Source of the DNA: Planctomycetota bacterium
Lineage (GTDB): Bacteria > Planctomycetota > MHYJ01 > WSZJ01 > JACPWG01
Length of the DNA stretch: 64,000 nucleotides
Reading direction: 5' to 3'
Assembly: GCA_016197205.1 (NCBI GenBank)
Contig: JACPWG010000108.1
Coordinates: 1-64,000, forward strand
This document shows positions 62,583 to 64,000 of this stretch, piece after piece. Position numbers and translations under genes: made by a program. How positions within the stretch are numbered: position 1 is the first letter of the stretch; each line of letters opens with the position of its first letter. The notes beneath the pieces are model-generated. The model did not search any database, had not been told where the DNA came from, and worked only from the letters and a program-made list of their open reading frames with translations.

Positions 62583-64000
62583 TCAAACGGGAAAGACCAG
62601 ACGGAACTCCGTTCCCGCGTCCCGGCGGAACTCAAACGAGCCCTTGAGCTGCCGGCAGAGCGACTCGACGATCCTCATGCCGAGGGTTGAGGACTCCCTG
62701 CGCTCGACCCCCGCGGCCATGCCGACGCCGTCGTCCCGGACCGTCAGCGCGAGGGCGCCGGGGCCGGACACCTTCAGGCTCACCACCACCTCGCCGGGGC
62801 GGCCTTCGGGGAACGCGTGCTTCAAAGCGTTCGCGACCAGCTCGTTGATCAGGAGGCCCAGGGGAACCGCCTTGTCGATCCCCAACCCGGCCGCCTCCCC
62901 GTCGCTGCGGACGCGGACGCGCACGTCCCCGCCGCCATAGGTGGAGAGCAGCTCCGCGGTCAGTCTGCGCAGGTACTCGCGGAAGTTGACGCGTCCCAGA
63001 TCGCCGGAGCGGTAGAGCATCTCGTGCAGGGTGGACATGGCGAGCACGCGCTGCTCGCACTCCTGCAGCGTGCGCCTGGCGTGTTCCGACACCCCGGCCT
63101 CGTTCGACTGGAGGTGCAGGAGGCTGCAGACGATCTGCAGGTTGTTCTTCACGCGGTGGTGGACCTCCCGCAGGAGGGCCTCCTTGTCCCGGAGGGAGGC
63201 CTTGAGCTGGTCCTCGACCGCGCGGCGGTCGGAGATGTCCCGGATCGCGGCGGTGACCAGCAGCTCTCCACCGGACTCCATGGGGCTCAGGCTGATCTCC
63301 GCGGGGAATTCGCTGCCGTCCCTGCGCAGCGCGAAGAGCTCCCGCCCGGCCCCCATGGGCCGCACCGTGGGCGCGGCGAAGAATCCGATCGCGTGGGCGG
63401 AATGCCGCGCGCGGAAGCGCTCGGGGATGAGCCGTTCCACCGATCGGCCGAGGAGATCGGCGCGGGGATGGCCGAAGAGGCGCTCGGTCTGAGCGTTCAC
63501 GAGGACGATCCGGCCCTGGTGGTCCACGATCACCATCGCGTCGGGCGCGGCGTCCAGGAGCCAGCGGAAGCGGGCCTCGACCTGCTTGTGGGCCGTGATG
63601 TCGCGCGCGATGACGGAGAAGCCGACCACGCGACCGTCCGCGTCCCTCACGGGAGAGACCGTCACGGACACGTCGATCGGGCGGCCGTCCTTGCGCAGGC
63701 GGACGGTCTCGAAGTGCTCGACGGGCTCGCCGGCGAGGATCCGCCGGTGGATGTCGGGGAGCTCGTCGGGGCGGTCGGGAGGGACGAGGAAGGAGAGCGA
63801 CCGGCCGAGGACCTCGGCCGCGGGGTAGCCGTAGATCCGCTCGGCCGCGGCGTTCCAGCTCGTGATCCGGCCATCAAGGTCCTTCGCGATGATCGCGTCG
63901 TCGCAGGAGTCGACGAGGGCGGCGAGCGGCGCCGTCGAGCCGCGGGCGGGCGCGGGGGCAGCCTTGGGTCCCGGAGCTGATCCGCCGCCCCCCGGGGCAA
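62583..64000 (-). CDS. PAS-PAS histidine kinase (HisKA_2 type), 5' end outside window
   Basis: The frame stays open to the window edge, beyond the GTG at 63671. The translated part has a Pro/Gly-rich start, a PAS domain (LVDSCDDAIIAKDLDGRITS, ending with FSVIARDIT), a second PAS (WLLDAAPDAMVIVDHQGRIV, ending AAIRDISDRR), then HisKA_2 with the H-box EVHHRVKNNLQIVCSLLHLQ and a HATPase with N-box LLINELVANALKHAFPEG, G1 VRDDGVGM and G2 LGMRIVESL. The kinase motifs are intact. No membrane helix is seen in the visible part, suggesting a cytoplasmic sensor. It probably phosphorylates the next gene's product. Confidence 0.9.
   Translation of the reverse strand, partial: APGGGGSAPGPKAAPAPARGSTAPLAALVDSCDDAIIAKDLDGRITSWNAAAERIYGYPAAEVLGRSLSFLVPPDRPDELPDIHRRILAGEPVEHFETVRLRKDGRPIDVSVTVSPVRDADGRVVGFSVIARDITAHKQVEARFRWLLDAAPDAMVIVDHQGRIVLVNAQTERLFGHPRADLLGRSVERLIPERFRARHSAHAIGFFAAPTVRPMGAGRELFALRRDGSEFPAEISLSPMESGGELLVTAAIRDISDRRAVEDQLKASLRDKEALLREVHHRVKNNLQIVCSLLHLQSNEAGVSEHARRTLQECEQRVLAMSTLHEMLYRSGDLGRVNFREYLRRLTAELLSTYGGGDVRVRVRSDGEAAGLGIDKAVPLGLLINELVANALKHAFPEGRPGEVVVSLKVSGPGALALTVRDDGVGMAAGVERRESSTLGMRIVESLCRQLKGSFEFRRDAGTEFRLVFPV

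Overview
The window is high-GC bacterial DNA (roughly two-thirds G+C by eye). I suspect a planctomycete or a related environmental lineage: exported STN-domain and repeat-rich proteins, a signal-peptide/lipobox DUF255 protein, multihaem cytochromes, many small dispersed intergenic repeats, and a squalene/phytoene synthase. There is no rRNA or other firm marker, so the phylum is an inference.

Layout. 1-930: tRNA cluster (Leu, Pro, Pro-like, Arg x4). 1089-3467: DUF309 protein, JmjC-type oxygenase and, divergently, prephenate dehydratase (pheA). 3771-6775: FHA-GAF-PAS-kinase-like sensor overlapping a thioredoxin-fold/TPR protein. 7452-19327 (minus strand): electron-transfer locus with a five-haem cytochrome, an outer-membrane barrel, a FAD/2Fe-2S NAD(P)H reductase, a tetrahaem cytochrome, a TerB/cNMP/4x[4Fe-4S] fusion, a bis-His b-type membrane cytochrome and a ten-haem cytochrome; it is preceded by a good sigma70-type promoter and ends at a strong terminator. 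19938: a further tRNA-Arg. 20058-33304: envelope and exported proteins, including one of 1874 aa built from about 18 Ig-like units. 33821-37527: tandem HSP90-like ATPases. 37823-45704: SCP2-like protein, FAD oxidase, PLP enzyme, ADP/ATP-antiporter-like carrier, Xaa-Pro aminopeptidase, FIST sensor, zinc-ribbon membrane protein. 46197-49341: ilvE, then a TPP riboswitch and thiC. 49621-59178: DUF255 lipoprotein, TPR-adenylate cyclase, squalene/phytoene synthase, PolX, PilZ and NYN proteins. 59365-61759: exported hydrolase and a predicted selenoprotein. 61854-64000: response regulator and a histidine kinase running off the window.

Most striking hidden feature: at 60497-61759 one frame is split by a single in-frame TGA (60764-60766) directly after a Cys codon in a thioredoxin-like domain. 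A bipartite hairpin (60774-60804), whose loop starts 22 nt after the TGA, fits a bacterial SECIS. I read it as one 420-residue exported Cys-Sec selenoprotein that ordinary gene calling would split into two hypothetical proteins.

The intergenic space carries several repeat families: a 164-206 bp long-hairpin element (five copies), a REP-type palindrome with a roughly 120-bp element around it, a 394-bp MITE-like element sitting exactly in a stop codon, and several short A/T-rich or palindromic motifs.
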